A stretch of DNA of 64,000 nt from Vibrio agarilyticus (GTDB taxonomy: Bacteria; Pseudomonadota; Gammaproteobacteria; Enterobacterales; Vibrionaceae), in contig NZ_JABAIK010000005.1 in assembly GCF_012641465.1 (NCBI RefSeq), positions 186,001 through 250,000 of the forward strand. Direction: 5' to 3'. Under the pieces are notes generated by a model that made no database searches, had not been told where the DNA came from, and worked only from the letters and a program-made list of their open reading frames with translations. Shown here piece after piece: positions 1 to 8,614 of the stretch. The stretch's first letter is position 1. Each line of letters begins with the position of its first letter. The position numbers and the translations under genes are program-made.

Positions 1-38
1 CAATCGTACTGCCCGTAACACTGTCAGTTATCGTAGAC

Positions 39-104
39 ATATAGTCAAACACCTTGGAGTTGCAGGTAGGCGGCAAACGTGGAGCTTCAAGTGGGACAGG
101 TATA
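39..104 (+). repeat. ERIC-type repeat, internally deleted short copy
   Basis: This copy has both ends of the repeat family found throughout the window: a left arm related to ATACCCAAACAACTTGGAG followed by TTGCAGGTAGGCGGCAAA, and a right arm AGCTTCAAGTGGGACAGGTATA. The central conserved block (CCTCTGAGCA...GTGATGAGGTTTGTGAGAG in full copies) is missing, so it is about 66 bases instead of about 145-155. The arms are imperfect inverted repeats. Family assignment rests on resemblance to enterobacterial repetitive intergenic consensus ends. Bases 1-38 and 105-190 show no other recognisable feature. Confidence 0.75.
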
Positions 105-208
105 CGCCAGTCAGAGGAATGTCTCTCCTTTAATAATCCGCTCATTCCTTCAGGCTTAGCGACTTTCACATCACTAAGCTTAAAAAAAATCAAAAGGAGT
201 ATGTTTGG

Positions 209-1048
209 ATGAGATCAGCGCTAGTAGTGGAAGGTGGTGCAATGCGTGGCGTGTTTGCAAGCGGCGTTCTTGATGCGTTTATTAACGCAAACTATTACCC
301 CTATGATCTCGCGATAGGCGTCTCCGCCGGCGCGCCTAATTTAGTGGGGTATCTTGCACGGCAAGCAGAGCGTAGCTACAAGGTGATTTTAGAATTGGCC
401 ACTGACAAGCGTTTCTATAGCCCACAACGCTTTTTACGTGGCGGGGATTTGATTGATGTGAAATGGTTGATCACTGAAGCGCAACAACGTTACCCCCTTG
501 ATACAACTCATCTATTCAATTCAATCCCGATGCTTGCGGTCACGACAAACATTGATACCGGGGATGCCGATTACTACCAAGTTAATGAGCAAAATTTAGC
601 CAACGTGCTTGAAGCGTCATGCGCGCTACCGATTGCTTATCGCCATACACCAACGTTTTCTGGGGGCAGTTACACTGATGGTGGTGTTGCAGATTCAATT
701 CCAGTGAAAGAGGCATATCGGCGTGGTGCACGAGACATTACCGTGGTGCTTTCTCACCCGCTCAATTATCAAATGCCAGAATATCGTCATCACTGGCTAA
801 CCAATACATTGCTAGCAAGACAACCACGCGTCGCACAAGCAATGCGTTCTCGAGCCAAGCGCTACAACGACGCTATCGCCTTTATTAACCAGCCCCCTGC
901 CGACACTACGATGCGGGTCATCGCGCCACCAGTGGGCTTTCATGTCAGAAGGTTAACGATGAATCCAGAGCGCTTACAGCATGGATATCAGATTGGCCGA
1001 GATGCAGGGGCAACTCACCTCGACCACATGACTTATTCTGAGCGCTGA
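209..1048 (+). CDS. Patatin-like phospholipase family protein (YjjU-like)
   Basis: This is a predicted serine acyl hydrolase of the patatin family, 279 aa, closest in my recognition to E. coli YjjU. The oxyanion-hole glycine loop (VEGGAMRG) is near residues 8-14, the nucleophile elbow GVSAG places the catalytic Ser at 39, and the second member of the Ser-Asp dyad is D157 in the DGG motif. No signal peptide is visible, so it is probably cytoplasmic or membrane-associated. The start is supported by AAAGGAG ten or so bases upstream. It is shorter than E. coli YjjU because it lacks that protein's C-terminal tail. The 3' end overlaps the convergent DUF2947 gene by 16 bases. Substrate is not known from sequence; the family is seen, the lipid target is inference. 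Confidence 0.88.
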   Translation: MRSALVVEGGAMRGVFASGVLDAFINANYYPYDLAIGVSAGAPNLVGYLARQAERSYKVILELATDKRFYSPQRFLRGGDLIDVKWLITEAQQRYPLDTTHLFNSIPMLAVTTNIDTGDADYYQVNEQNLANVLEASCALPIAYRHTPTFSGGSYTDGGVADSIPVKEAYRRGARDITVVLSHPLNYQMPEYRHHWLTNTLLARQPRVAQAMRSRAKRYNDAIAFINQPPADTTMRVIAPPVGFHVRRLTMNPERLQHGYQIGRDAGATHLDHMTYSER

Positions 1049-1509
1049 CCAAGCTTGACGTTGCCTTTGCTATCAAACCACAAGGCTTGACGACGGCGAC
1101 GTGCCAGTAAAAATGGGCCATCATCATAGAATAAAAAATTCTTCCAGTGCTTGCGGAAAATACCCCATTTGGTTTCGAGAATGTTGTATTTTTCGTAGCA
1201 AAAATAGACTGTTACATCATCTTGCCAGTCAATGTGCGCTGAAATTTCAGCGGGAAGTTCACTGTCGTCCGACTCCCAAGCCTTCATCCAATTGACTACT
1301 TCAAGCCAATTGCTCGCTTTCATCGGCCAATCTTGGCTGCTCAACCGCTCTGCATCAGGGCTTTGTGCGCTGATATTATCTTTCCAAAATTGCGCCGCAC
1401 GCGCCGGTGCCATCGGTTTTATCTGCGCTCTATCTTCTTCAGATAGTGGCATCGACGCATGAGTAAAAATCCATTTTCTTTGGTATTCATCCAAAGTGAG
1501 GTACGACAT
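1033..1509 (-). CDS. DUF2947-family protein
   Basis: A 158-aa soluble protein without signal peptide or membrane segment, rich in Trp and charged residues (for example MKASNWLEVVNWMKAWES). I recognise it as the Vibrio/Shewanella-type DUF2947 family; no biochemical function is known to me. A good AAGGAA ribosome site sits just upstream of the ATG. It lies 41 bases downstream of rimJ on the same strand, so it probably ends the tyrR-rimJ transcript. The C-terminus ends in a basic RRRRQ segment followed by a short polar tail. Family assignment is from memory of the sequence type, hence moderate confidence; that it is a real gene is well supported by length, spacing and ribosome site. Confidence 0.75.
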   Translation of the reverse strand: MSYLTLDEYQRKWIFTHASMPLSEEDRAQIKPMAPARAAQFWKDNISAQSPDAERLSSQDWPMKASNWLEVVNWMKAWESDDSELPAEISAHIDWQDDVTVYFCYEKYNILETKWGIFRKHWKNFLFYDDGPFLLARRRRQALWFDSKGNVKLGQRSE

Positions 1510-1550
1510 TCAAATTCCTTACTATAGTTTTCGTAAGCTGACGAAGCACG

Positions 1551-2129
1551 TTATAACGTTTGGTTCATTTTCCAGTTTGAGTTCACTAGCGAGACCAAAA
1601 CATGATCTTGCCAATGACCATCAATCAATAAATAGTCTTTCGCCAACCCCTCTTGAACAAAGCCTAATGCTTTAAGCACATTTTCGCTACGCGCATTCTT
1701 TGGCATATACGCAGCTTGAATACGATGCATATTTTGCACCTCAAACATATATTGGCATGCCATAAGGAGGGCTTGGCGCATAATGCCACGCCCTTGCGCT
1801 GTTTGTGCTAAAGAGTAACCCACAGTACACGCATATAACGGATAACGGGTTAAATTGCTGAATGAAATGGTGCCGAGCATCGATTGGTCGCGCGCATCAA
1901 TAATCAGCAAATAGTACCCAAGACCCAGCTTGTGCAATTCGTGTAATTTAACCAATTTTTTTTGCCAGCCAAACGGCGTAAAAAAATCAGCTTCTCGAGT
2001 TGGCTCCCATGGTTTGAGGTACTCACGATTGTCGCTGAAATAAGTACTGATGAGCGTTGCGTCATCAGGCTCTGCGGCGCGAACCACCACCTGCTCTCGC
2101 TCTAAATAAATACCGCTATAAAATGTCAT
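1551..2129 (-). CDS. rimJ: Ribosomal protein S5 alanine N-acetyltransferase RimJ
   Basis: A GNAT-fold enzyme of 192 aa that acetylates the N-terminal alanine of ribosomal protein S5. It matches E. coli RimJ along its length: the N-terminal VVVRAAEPDDA, the family block NREYLKPWEPTRE near residues 34-46, the acetyl-CoA binding loop AQGRGIMRQAL near residues 111-121, and the C-terminal AKDYLLIDGHWQDH typical of RimJ rather than RimL. It starts five bases after the tyrR stop codon, so the two genes are probably co-transcribed and translationally coupled; no separate strong ribosome site is seen. Cytoplasmic. Nothing is unusual about the active-site region. Confidence 0.9.
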   Translation of the reverse strand: MTFYSGIYLEREQVVVRAAEPDDATLISTYFSDNREYLKPWEPTREADFFTPFGWQKKLVKLHELHKLGLGYYLLIIDARDQSMLGTISFSNLTRYPLYACTVGYSLAQTAQGRGIMRQALLMACQYMFEVQNMHRIQAAYMPKNARSENVLKALGFVQEGLAKDYLLIDGHWQDHVLVSLVNSNWKMNQTL

Positions 2130-2134
2130 CTTAA

Positions 2135-3679
2135 CTAATCGTTTTTACGAATATCATATTCACGCAGCTTGTTGGCAATCGATGTGTGAGAAACATCCAA
2201 TCGCTTCGCAAGTTTTCGACTTGATGGAAACGATTGAAACAGCCGCTCGAGCACCATAGCTTCGTATGATTTCATAATTTCATCCAATGTCCCATCGAGG
2301 TTCACGGTCGCATTTTGCTCTTTTCCTGCCTGCAACTGATTTAAATGGAACGCCGCAATCGTGAGCGTGTCACCATCGAGCTCTGTTAGCGCTCTTAATA
2401 CCATGTTATCCAATTGGCGCATATTGCCAGGCCAGTGATAGCCACCCAGGGCTTCAATCAAATTCGTTTCGAGATGCGGTTTGCGCATGCCAAGTTGTTG
2501 GCAATGCTTGGTCACAAACAGATCCAACAACGGGCCGATGTCATTAGGTCGTTGTCGTAGCGGCGGTATGAGCAAGGTTAAGACATTAAGCCGATAGAAC
2601 AGATCTTCGCGAAAACTGCCCACCTCAGCCAACTGAGCCAGACTGTGGCGCGTAGAGGCGATAATACGCACATCCACTTGCACTTCATGCTCTTCGCCCA
2701 CACGACGAAATTGACCATCTTGTAGCAATCGCAACAGTTTTACTTGCAAATGCGCGCTCATCTCACCGATTTCGTCAAGAAACACGGTGCCGCCGTTGGC
2801 TTGTTCAAAAATACCTTTGGAACCTTGCTGATGATTAAAACTGCCCGGTGCATGACCAAACAGCTCGGTTTCGGCCACATCATCCGGCATTGAAGCGCAG
2901 CTCAATACCAAAAAGGGCTTTTCTGCTCGGTGAGAGCGCTGGTGACAGGCTCGCGCCAACATCTCTTTACCGGTGCCCGTTTCGCCTTCAATCAGCAAAG
3001 GCTTATCAAGCACCGCCAATTTTTTTGCTTGAGTCATAAGCGCTTTATGGCGATTAGAGAGCCCAACAAAGTGCTCAAAACCCAACTCGTTCATCTCAGG
3101 TAATGGTTGAAAGCTAGGGTGAGTTTGGGTGCTTTTTATCGTTACCACCGTGCTGGCAAGCGTCGACTCTTTTGCGTCATCTTGAATATAAACCGGCGTC
3201 CACTCGACTTGATAGTCAAGGCCATCAATCACCACCTGTTCATGTTGGCGCAATGTTTCGCCATTACTCCATGCCGAAAATTTCACTGCCGGCATTAAGG
3301 CACTGATAGGCATGCCCAGCAGTTCACTTTCTGTTTTTGCAAACAGCGATTGAGCGGCAAAATTGGCCATATCAATCGCGCCTTTGGTGTCGATGGATAG
3401 CACGGGATCAGAAAGTTGATTGACTAAAGAGACGAGCTCCGTGTTATGGCGCTCGATAGGCATAAACTGAATTTTACGCACGTCTTTGACACCCGGAATA
3501 CGACGAATTTCCGCCATGAGTTCCCGAAAGGTGTCAAAGTCAATGTCGGGGCAGTTGAGATAGATAATCCCAATAACGTCGATTTCTATACCACGTAAGT
3601 CAATATTTCTAGACGCTAAAATATCTAGTAACTCACGAGTAAGACCTAGGCGGTCTTCGCAAAACACTTCAAGTCGCAC
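2135..3679 (-). CDS. tyrR: Transcriptional regulator TyrR
   Basis: Regulator of aromatic amino acid synthesis and transport, 514 aa. An N-terminal ACT domain (VRLEVFCEDRLGLTRELLD) is followed by a PAS domain near 80-190, an AAA+ domain with Walker A GETGTGKE at 232-239 and Walker B FLDEIGEM, and a C-terminal helix-turn-helix (RKLAKRLDVSHTSIANKLRE). The GAFTGA loop of sigma-54 activators is replaced by GHAPGSF, as in TyrR of other gammaproteobacteria, which acts with sigma-70. I chose the GTG at 3679 over a further upstream start because it follows an AGGGA site and gives exactly the TyrR N-terminus. ycjF-ycjX lie upstream on the same strand and rimJ follows at five bases; the ycjX-ycjF-tyrR order is also the E. 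coli order. Confidence 0.95.
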   Translation of the reverse strand: MRLEVFCEDRLGLTRELLDILASRNIDLRGIEIDVIGIIYLNCPDIDFDTFRELMAEIRRIPGVKDVRKIQFMPIERHNTELVSLVNQLSDPVLSIDTKGAIDMANFAAQSLFAKTESELLGMPISALMPAVKFSAWSNGETLRQHEQVVIDGLDYQVEWTPVYIQDDAKESTLASTVVTIKSTQTHPSFQPLPEMNELGFEHFVGLSNRHKALMTQAKKLAVLDKPLLIEGETGTGKEMLARACHQRSHRAEKPFLVLSCASMPDDVAETELFGHAPGSFNHQQGSKGIFEQANGGTVFLDEIGEMSAHLQVKLLRLLQDGQFRRVGEEHEVQVDVRIIASTRHSLAQLAEVGSFREDLFYRLNVLTLLIPPLRQRPNDIGPLLDLFVTKHCQQLGMRKPHLETNLIEALGGYHWPGNMRQLDNMVLRALTELDGDTLTIAAFHLNQLQAGKEQNATVNLDGTLDEIMKSYEAMVLERLFQSFPSSRKLAKRLDVSHTSIANKLREYDIRKND

Positions 3680-3778
3680 GGAGAGTCCCTGTCGGTTTAC
3701 TGTCACGAAAAGTTGACAGTAGTTTCACTCAAGGTGGTCCAATCGTCAAGAAAAGCCCGTTCAACAGAGCGTGTCTGA

Positions 3779-4822
3779 CTATTGTTTCGCCGTTAATGAA
3801 AGAACTTTATTAAGCAGTACCTTGCGAATACTGCTTAATTTGATGGCCTTTCCTTCTTGCCAAGGTAACGGGCGTAAAAGTGATATGGCCTTAATGCCTA
3901 ACCGGGCGGTGAGCAGGCCAACCCCAATTCCTTGCCCTACTCGCGCCGACATGCGCCCAGCCAAGTCGACTGACATGAGATCAACACTTGCGTCTATCGC
4001 CACTTCACTTGCCCCCGCAGCCGCCATATTAATCAACACCAATTTAAAAAGTCGTAGCCGCGACCAATAGCCAAGCTCCATACCATAAACGGTGGCAATC
4101 GAGTTAATCATCTGCAAATTGCGCGACGCAACCAACAACATATCCGCAGCTGCCAGCGGGCTGACGGCAATCAGTGCGGCAGACTCCGTCGCGTGTTTGG
4201 TGACGATTTTCGTTGCCAATTTATCTTGCTGCGCTACCACCATAGCGTCATACATTTCCAACACTTCCGCATCACTGTGCGCGTCATTCAACGCCTGTGC
4301 CCAGCGTTTCAGCCCCGTGTTGTTCTCATGGATATGGCTTTGTTTCGCCAGATGCGCACAAAATTCACGCCCCTTGCCAACAGAGTCACTCTCAATAACA
4401 GCTTGAGCTTGCGTTTGCATATCTAATCGGCCGCGTAACGCCCTCAGTTTCCACAACTCACGTCCAAGCGCTGCGATCCCTAAGCCTGCAAGGGTGGCAG
4501 AAAAACCAACCCAGCCTATTTGTAACCAATCCCCATTTTGCAGCGCTTGCCATGCGGTATCGAGAGTTTGCCACCCAACTAAAGCGGTAAAACCGACCAA
4601 CAATCCCCCGCCCCAGTAGCGTCGTGTTTTCGCCGGACGAATAATATGCGCAAGCTCTAACTCGTCACTTTGACTCTCTTGCTCAGGCTCTGGTAATGGC
4701 TTAGGGACAAATTTTTCTTGGTTTGAAAACTGTTGCGCCTCGTTGAGTAAATCTTGCGTGCCGACTTTGGACTCATCAACGAGCGGATCGCGAAACACTT
4801 GCTTTGGTTTAAATTCACTCAT
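3779..4822 (-). CDS. ycjF: YcjF family inner-membrane protein (TIGR01620/DUF697)
   Basis: A 347-aa membrane protein partnered with YcjX in the phage-shock-associated pair of enterobacteria. A polar N-terminal region of about 65 residues, rich in Gln, Glu and Pro, precedes two hydrophobic segments (around GLLVGFTALVGW and WVGFSATLAGLGIAAL). A C-terminal domain follows with further hydrophobic stretches (AALIAVSPLAAADMLLV, FKLVLINMAAAGASEVAI, GVGLLTARLGI). Its start codon overlaps the end of ycjX by four bases (ATGA-type coupling), a strong sign of joint expression. The psp genes that accompany this pair in E. coli are not in this window. Function is not established; a role in envelope stress is inferred from the E. 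coli operon. Confidence 0.9.
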   Translation of the reverse strand: MSEFKPKQVFRDPLVDESKVGTQDLLNEAQQFSNQEKFVPKPLPEPEQESQSDELELAHIIRPAKTRRYWGGGLLVGFTALVGWQTLDTAWQALQNGDWLQIGWVGFSATLAGLGIAALGRELWKLRALRGRLDMQTQAQAVIESDSVGKGREFCAHLAKQSHIHENNTGLKRWAQALNDAHSDAEVLEMYDAMVVAQQDKLATKIVTKHATESAALIAVSPLAAADMLLVASRNLQMINSIATVYGMELGYWSRLRLFKLVLINMAAAGASEVAIDASVDLMSVDLAGRMSARVGQGIGVGLLTARLGIKAISLLRPLPWQEGKAIKLSSIRKVLLNKVLSLTAKQ

Positions 4823-6195
4823 GCCAATTTATCTCCAATTAAATACTCAAGCGCTTTATCAACCCGAATATGATTTAACGGGGTGGTATCTTCTACCGCC
4901 AATGGCTGAAAAGAGACAAACTCAAAGCCGTGTTGCTGCCAATATGAGGGTTCAGGCAAGCGCTTGGGCACTTCGCCAGGAAATAATGTCAACGGCTCAC
5001 CTGTGAGCGTGGTGCCTTGAATTGCTGCTTGCTGACCCGCTTTTGTCGCAATAAAGCCGGACTGCGTTGCCGTCACTGACGCCATCGACATGCAGTTCAT
5101 TTCAATATTATCAAACGCCGCCGTCTGCCATGCTGGATGCACCATCTGCTGTAACAGTGACACTAAGTTTCCATGTTGATCGGGCGTGACATGGTCGGCT
5201 TTGGTCGCGGCGAACAGGACTTTGTCAATTTTGGGCGCGAACAAGCGGCTAAGAAGGCCGCTACGACCATAGCGAAAACTGCGCATGAGTTGTTCAATCG
5301 CAGACCGCATATCAAAAAACGCGTCAGCACCGATATTAAGTGGCTGTAAGCAATCAACGAGCACAATTTGTCGGTCAAATGTGGCAAAGTGATGCTTATA
5401 AAACGCTTTAACAACCTTATCTTGATACTGCTTATAACGAGCAATAAGGACGGCCAAATTACTGTTTTTGATTACTTTACGCTCAGAGTCAAAAGTAACA
5501 GGGAAGAATTGCAGGACTGGCGCTCCAGCCAACTCACCCGGCAAGACAAACCGTCCAGGCTGCACCCAATGGAGCCCTGCCGTTTTACACGCCAATAGAT
5601 AATCGGTGAAGCATTGAGCAATACGCTCTAACGCAGCTTCATCAACCTCGGCGTCTAAATCAAGCTTTGCGACTGCATCTTGAAACGGCTGTGACAACTC
5701 CGCGCGTTTGCCGGTTAATAATGTCCACTGCGCAGATGACCAAGTGGCAAAGTCCATTTCTAACAGCGGCAAGTCTAATAACCACTCACCCGGATAATCA
5801 ATCAGATCCAGATGGAGCGTTGCCGTTTTTCCTAACAGCTTCTTACTGGTTTTTTGTGGCTTATATTTGAGTGCAAGACGGATTTCACTCACATCACGTG
5901 TTGGCTCAGGCCATTGAGGGGGCGTAGATAACAGTTGGCTCATCGCCTCATCATAGCCAAAGCGAGGTACCATTAAGTTCGTTTGCGGCTCGCGCTTGGC
6001 ACCAATCATTCTGCGTTCACGCGCCACCGATAACAGCGGAAGATTATCGTGGGTGGCGCTGTAGAGCAGTTGATTGACCAATGACGTAATAAACGCTGTT
6101 TTTCCGGCTCTGGATAATCCGGTTACCGCAATTCGCACATGCGAGTCGCGACTGCGATGGAGAAAATCTTGTACATCTTGAGCGATATTTTTCAT
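4819..6195 (-). CDS. ycjX: YcjX family GTPase-like protein
   Basis: A P-loop protein of 458 aa with nucleotide-binding motif GLSRAGKTAF near residues 26-35 and a switch-like block LIDYPGEWLLDLPLLEMDF near 132-150. A lysine-containing motif AATKADHVT corresponds to the NKXD position of GTPases. The whole length matches E. coli YcjX, including QPGRFVLPGELAGAPVLQFFP and FDRQIVLVDCLQPLN. An in-frame TTG lies six bases upstream; I prefer the ATG at 6195, which gives the family N-terminus. Its stop overlaps the ycjF start. Predicted cytoplasmic, acting with the membrane protein YcjF. Nucleotide binding is seen in the motifs; biological role is inferred only from the phage-shock association of the family. 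Confidence 0.92.
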   Translation of the reverse strand: MKNIAQDVQDFLHRSRDSHVRIAVTGLSRAGKTAFITSLVNQLLYSATHDNLPLLSVARERRMIGAKREPQTNLMVPRFGYDEAMSQLLSTPPQWPEPTRDVSEIRLALKYKPQKTSKKLLGKTATLHLDLIDYPGEWLLDLPLLEMDFATWSSAQWTLLTGKRAELSQPFQDAVAKLDLDAEVDEAALERIAQCFTDYLLACKTAGLHWVQPGRFVLPGELAGAPVLQFFPVTFDSERKVIKNSNLAVLIARYKQYQDKVVKAFYKHHFATFDRQIVLVDCLQPLNIGADAFFDMRSAIEQLMRSFRYGRSGLLSRLFAPKIDKVLFAATKADHVTPDQHGNLVSLLQQMVHPAWQTAAFDNIEMNCMSMASVTATQSGFIATKAGQQAAIQGTTLTGEPLTLFPGEVPKRLPEPSYWQQHGFEFVSFQPLAVEDTTPLNHIRVDKALEYLIGDKLA

Positions 6196-6250
6196 TCGCA
6201 ATCTCTGTCAATTTTTATGGTCTCAATGTAGCGGATTGCGGTGCTTGTGA

Positions 6251-6694
6251 CTAGCGCAGGATCGATTTGCCTAAAATCATGCACAACTTATAGTAAGCAA
6301 CATTGTTTTTTAAGAAGGATTCGCCTAATTTGCGAAACCCAAGTTGACGATAAAACCTGCTGTTTGTCTTTTGAGAGTCACACCACAGTAACGTCACGGC
6401 TTTAAATTTAAGTTCCGTCGCAACATAATTAAACAGCGCTTTTGCAACGCCGCGCGATTGAAAGTCAGGATGGGTTGCCATATAACGCAAACGCGCCTGG
6501 TCATCTTCAACAAACACCGAAGCAATACCAATAAGCCTATCGTCTAAAAACGCGCCAAAATGCACCGAATTCTCATCACCATCGATATGGCAATCCGTTT
6601 CATTCTGTTCTGGTTCTAACACTTGATGGCGCAGTGCTAATGTATGCTGCCACGCAATTTCGCCGACTTCCACTTGGTGAGTGAGTTCCTGCAT
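6251..6694 (-). CDS. GNAT family N-acetyltransferase
   Basis: A single-domain GNAT enzyme of 147 aa. The acetyl-CoA pyrophosphate-binding loop is visible as RYMATHPDFQSRGVAKALF (about residues 69-87), and the C-terminal FYRQLGFRKLGE is the usual beta6-alpha4 signature ending in a GF turn. No extra domain is present. It is on the same strand as the ycjX operon and 55 bases upstream of ycjX, so it could be the first gene of that transcript, although no terminator or promoter decides this. The acceptor substrate cannot be read from sequence. Confidence 0.8.
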   Translation of the reverse strand: MQELTHQVEVGEIAWQHTLALRHQVLEPEQNETDCHIDGDENSVHFGAFLDDRLIGIASVFVEDDQARLRYMATHPDFQSRGVAKALFNYVATELKFKAVTLLWCDSQKTNSRFYRQLGFRKLGESFLKNNVAYYKLCMILGKSILR

Positions 6695-6802
6695 AAACCA
6701 CCTCTTCTATCAATTTTGATGAAAAAATTATAAAAGAAAGTGCTTATGCTTATTGGGTCATATTTAAGACTGCGATTATTGATTCCATTTCCATTGATTT
6801 GA

Positions 6803-6839
6803 AACAAAAAAACGCACCGTTTTCGGTGCGCTTTTCTCG
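6803..6839 (-). terminator. Rho-independent terminator after fumA
   Basis: Stem GCGCACCG / CGGTGCGT with a four-base AAAA loop. On the minus strand it is followed by a run of seven T, 26 bases past the fumA stop codon. The opposite strand also carries TTTT, so it may act in both directions. Confidence 0.85.
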
Positions 6840-6864
6840 ATTATGTGACGCATTGCGTAATAAC

Positions 6865-8385
6865 TTACGCCTGTTCCATTTCCTGAATTTTTACTTTCCA
6901 GGTATCTGGGCCAATTTGATGCGCGTTCGCCCCAAGTGAATCTACCGCAACCGTCACTGGCATGTCTTCGACGTCAAACTCATAAATGGCTTCCATTCCT
7001 AAGTCTTCAAATGCTACGACACGGGCTTTCTTAATTGCTTTTGCAACAAGATATGCCGCACCACCTACAGCCATCAGATACACTGATTTGTGGTTCTTAA
7101 TTGACTCAACGGTTGCCGGCCCACGTTCCGCCTTGCCAATCATGCCCATAATGCCGGTTTGCTCTAGCATCATATCGGTGAATTTATCCATTCGTGTTGA
7201 CGTCGTCGGTCCCGCAGGCCCAACCACTTCGTCACCCACAGCATCAACCGGACCAACGTAGTAAATAAATTTGCCCGTTAAATCGACGCCTTCTGGTAAA
7301 CCTTCGCCATTTTGCAGCATGGTCTGAATACGCTTATGCGCAGCGTCGCGGCCAGTTAGGATCTTGCCCGTTAGAAGCACGGTCTCACCAGTACGCCACT
7401 GCTCCACTTCTTCTTTGGTGATGGTATCAAGATTAACACGACGAGTATTTTCGCCCGCTTCCCATGTAATATTTGGCCAATCTTCCAATTTAGGTGGGGT
7501 TAACTCCGCAGGTCCCGAACCGTCTAGGGTAAAGTGGACATGACGGGTCGCGGCACAATTGGGGATCATACACACAGGTTTAGACGCTGCATGGGTGGGG
7601 GCCGTTTTGATTTTGACATCCACCACGGTTGTCATGCCGCCCAACCCTTGCGCACCAATGCCAAGTCGGTTAACGCGATTAAAGATATCAAGACGCAGCG
7701 CCTCTTCCGCATTTTCGGGACCGCGATCAATCAGCTCTTGAATGTCGATATGCTCCATTAGCGACTCTTTCGCAAGCACGGCGGCTTTTTCAGCGGTTCC
7801 ACCAATCCCAATACCCAACATTCCAGGTGGACACCATCCTGCGCCCATAAGCGGTACGGTTTTCTCTACCCATTCCGCAATATCGTCCGATGGATTTAAC
7901 ATCACCATTTTGGTTTTGTTTTCTGAGCCACCACCTTTCGCTGCGATTTGGATCTCAACCTTGTCGCCCGGCACCATGTTGATATGCACAACAGCGGGTG
8001 TGTTATCTTTGGTGTTAATGCGCTTACCCGCAGGATCCATCAATACCGATGCTCGAAGTGGATTGTCTGGATTGGTGTATGCTTGACGCACGCCTTCATC
8101 AACCATTTGCTGTACCGTCATCGACGTGTCGTCCCACTGTACCGCCATACCAATATTAACGAAGCAAGTCACAATACCTGTGTCTTGACAAATGGGTCGG
8201 TGCCCTTCTGCCGCCATACGTGAATTAATCAGAATTTGAGCAATGGCGTCTTTCGCCGCTTGACTCTCTTCACGGTGATACGCTTTTTCAAGCGCCTGAA
8301 TGAAATCAAGAGGATGGTAGTAAGAGATATATTGCAACGCGTCAGCGACGCTGCTGATCACATCTTGGGTTCGAATTATCGTCAT
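6865..8385 (-). CDS. fumA: Class I fumarate hydratase (iron-sulfur, FumA type)
   Basis: Interconverts fumarate and malate in the TCA cycle. At 506 aa it is the single-chain class I form, somewhat shorter than E. coli FumA/FumB. Cysteines suited to ligating the 4Fe-4S cluster appear in ICQDTGIVTCF, in GAGWCPPGMLGIG and in MIPNCAATRHVHF. The C-terminal beta-domain motifs GPAGPTTSTRMDKF and GKAERG are intact. Cytoplasmic. It is a single-gene unit divergent from pabB and closed by its own hairpin terminator. As in the family, activity should be sensitive to oxygen and superoxide. No class II fumarase is in this window. Confidence 0.93.
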   Translation of the reverse strand: MTIIRTQDVISSVADALQYISYYHPLDFIQALEKAYHREESQAAKDAIAQILINSRMAAEGHRPICQDTGIVTCFVNIGMAVQWDDTSMTVQQMVDEGVRQAYTNPDNPLRASVLMDPAGKRINTKDNTPAVVHINMVPGDKVEIQIAAKGGGSENKTKMVMLNPSDDIAEWVEKTVPLMGAGWCPPGMLGIGIGGTAEKAAVLAKESLMEHIDIQELIDRGPENAEEALRLDIFNRVNRLGIGAQGLGGMTTVVDVKIKTAPTHAASKPVCMIPNCAATRHVHFTLDGSGPAELTPPKLEDWPNITWEAGENTRRVNLDTITKEEVEQWRTGETVLLTGKILTGRDAAHKRIQTMLQNGEGLPEGVDLTGKFIYYVGPVDAVGDEVVGPAGPTTSTRMDKFTDMMLEQTGIMGMIGKAERGPATVESIKNHKSVYLMAVGGAAYLVAKAIKKARVVAFEDLGMEAIYEFDVEDMPVTVAVDSLGANAHQIGPDTWKVKIQEMEQA

Positions 8386-8614
8386 TGCTTGCCTCGTTAT
8401 TGTTTTGCTTCCGTGAAACGCGAGCCGAATTGCAACAGACCCAACTCACCTCAAGATTCTTGGTATACTCATTCCACTTGACGCTATTTGGGTATTGCCG
8501 CACCAAAAGCACAGCTCTGTCGATGAAATTCAGCGCGTTTAATTCAATTATGATACCCTTGCTTCTTCGATGACGCCATGTAGCGTTTGAACCCTTGGTC
8601 ACAAATTACTAAAA

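Noticed and set aside
4092-4406. Long plus-strand frames opposite ycjF and ycjX
   Set aside because: They lie antisense to well-supported genes, have no ribosome sites and encode no recognisable family.
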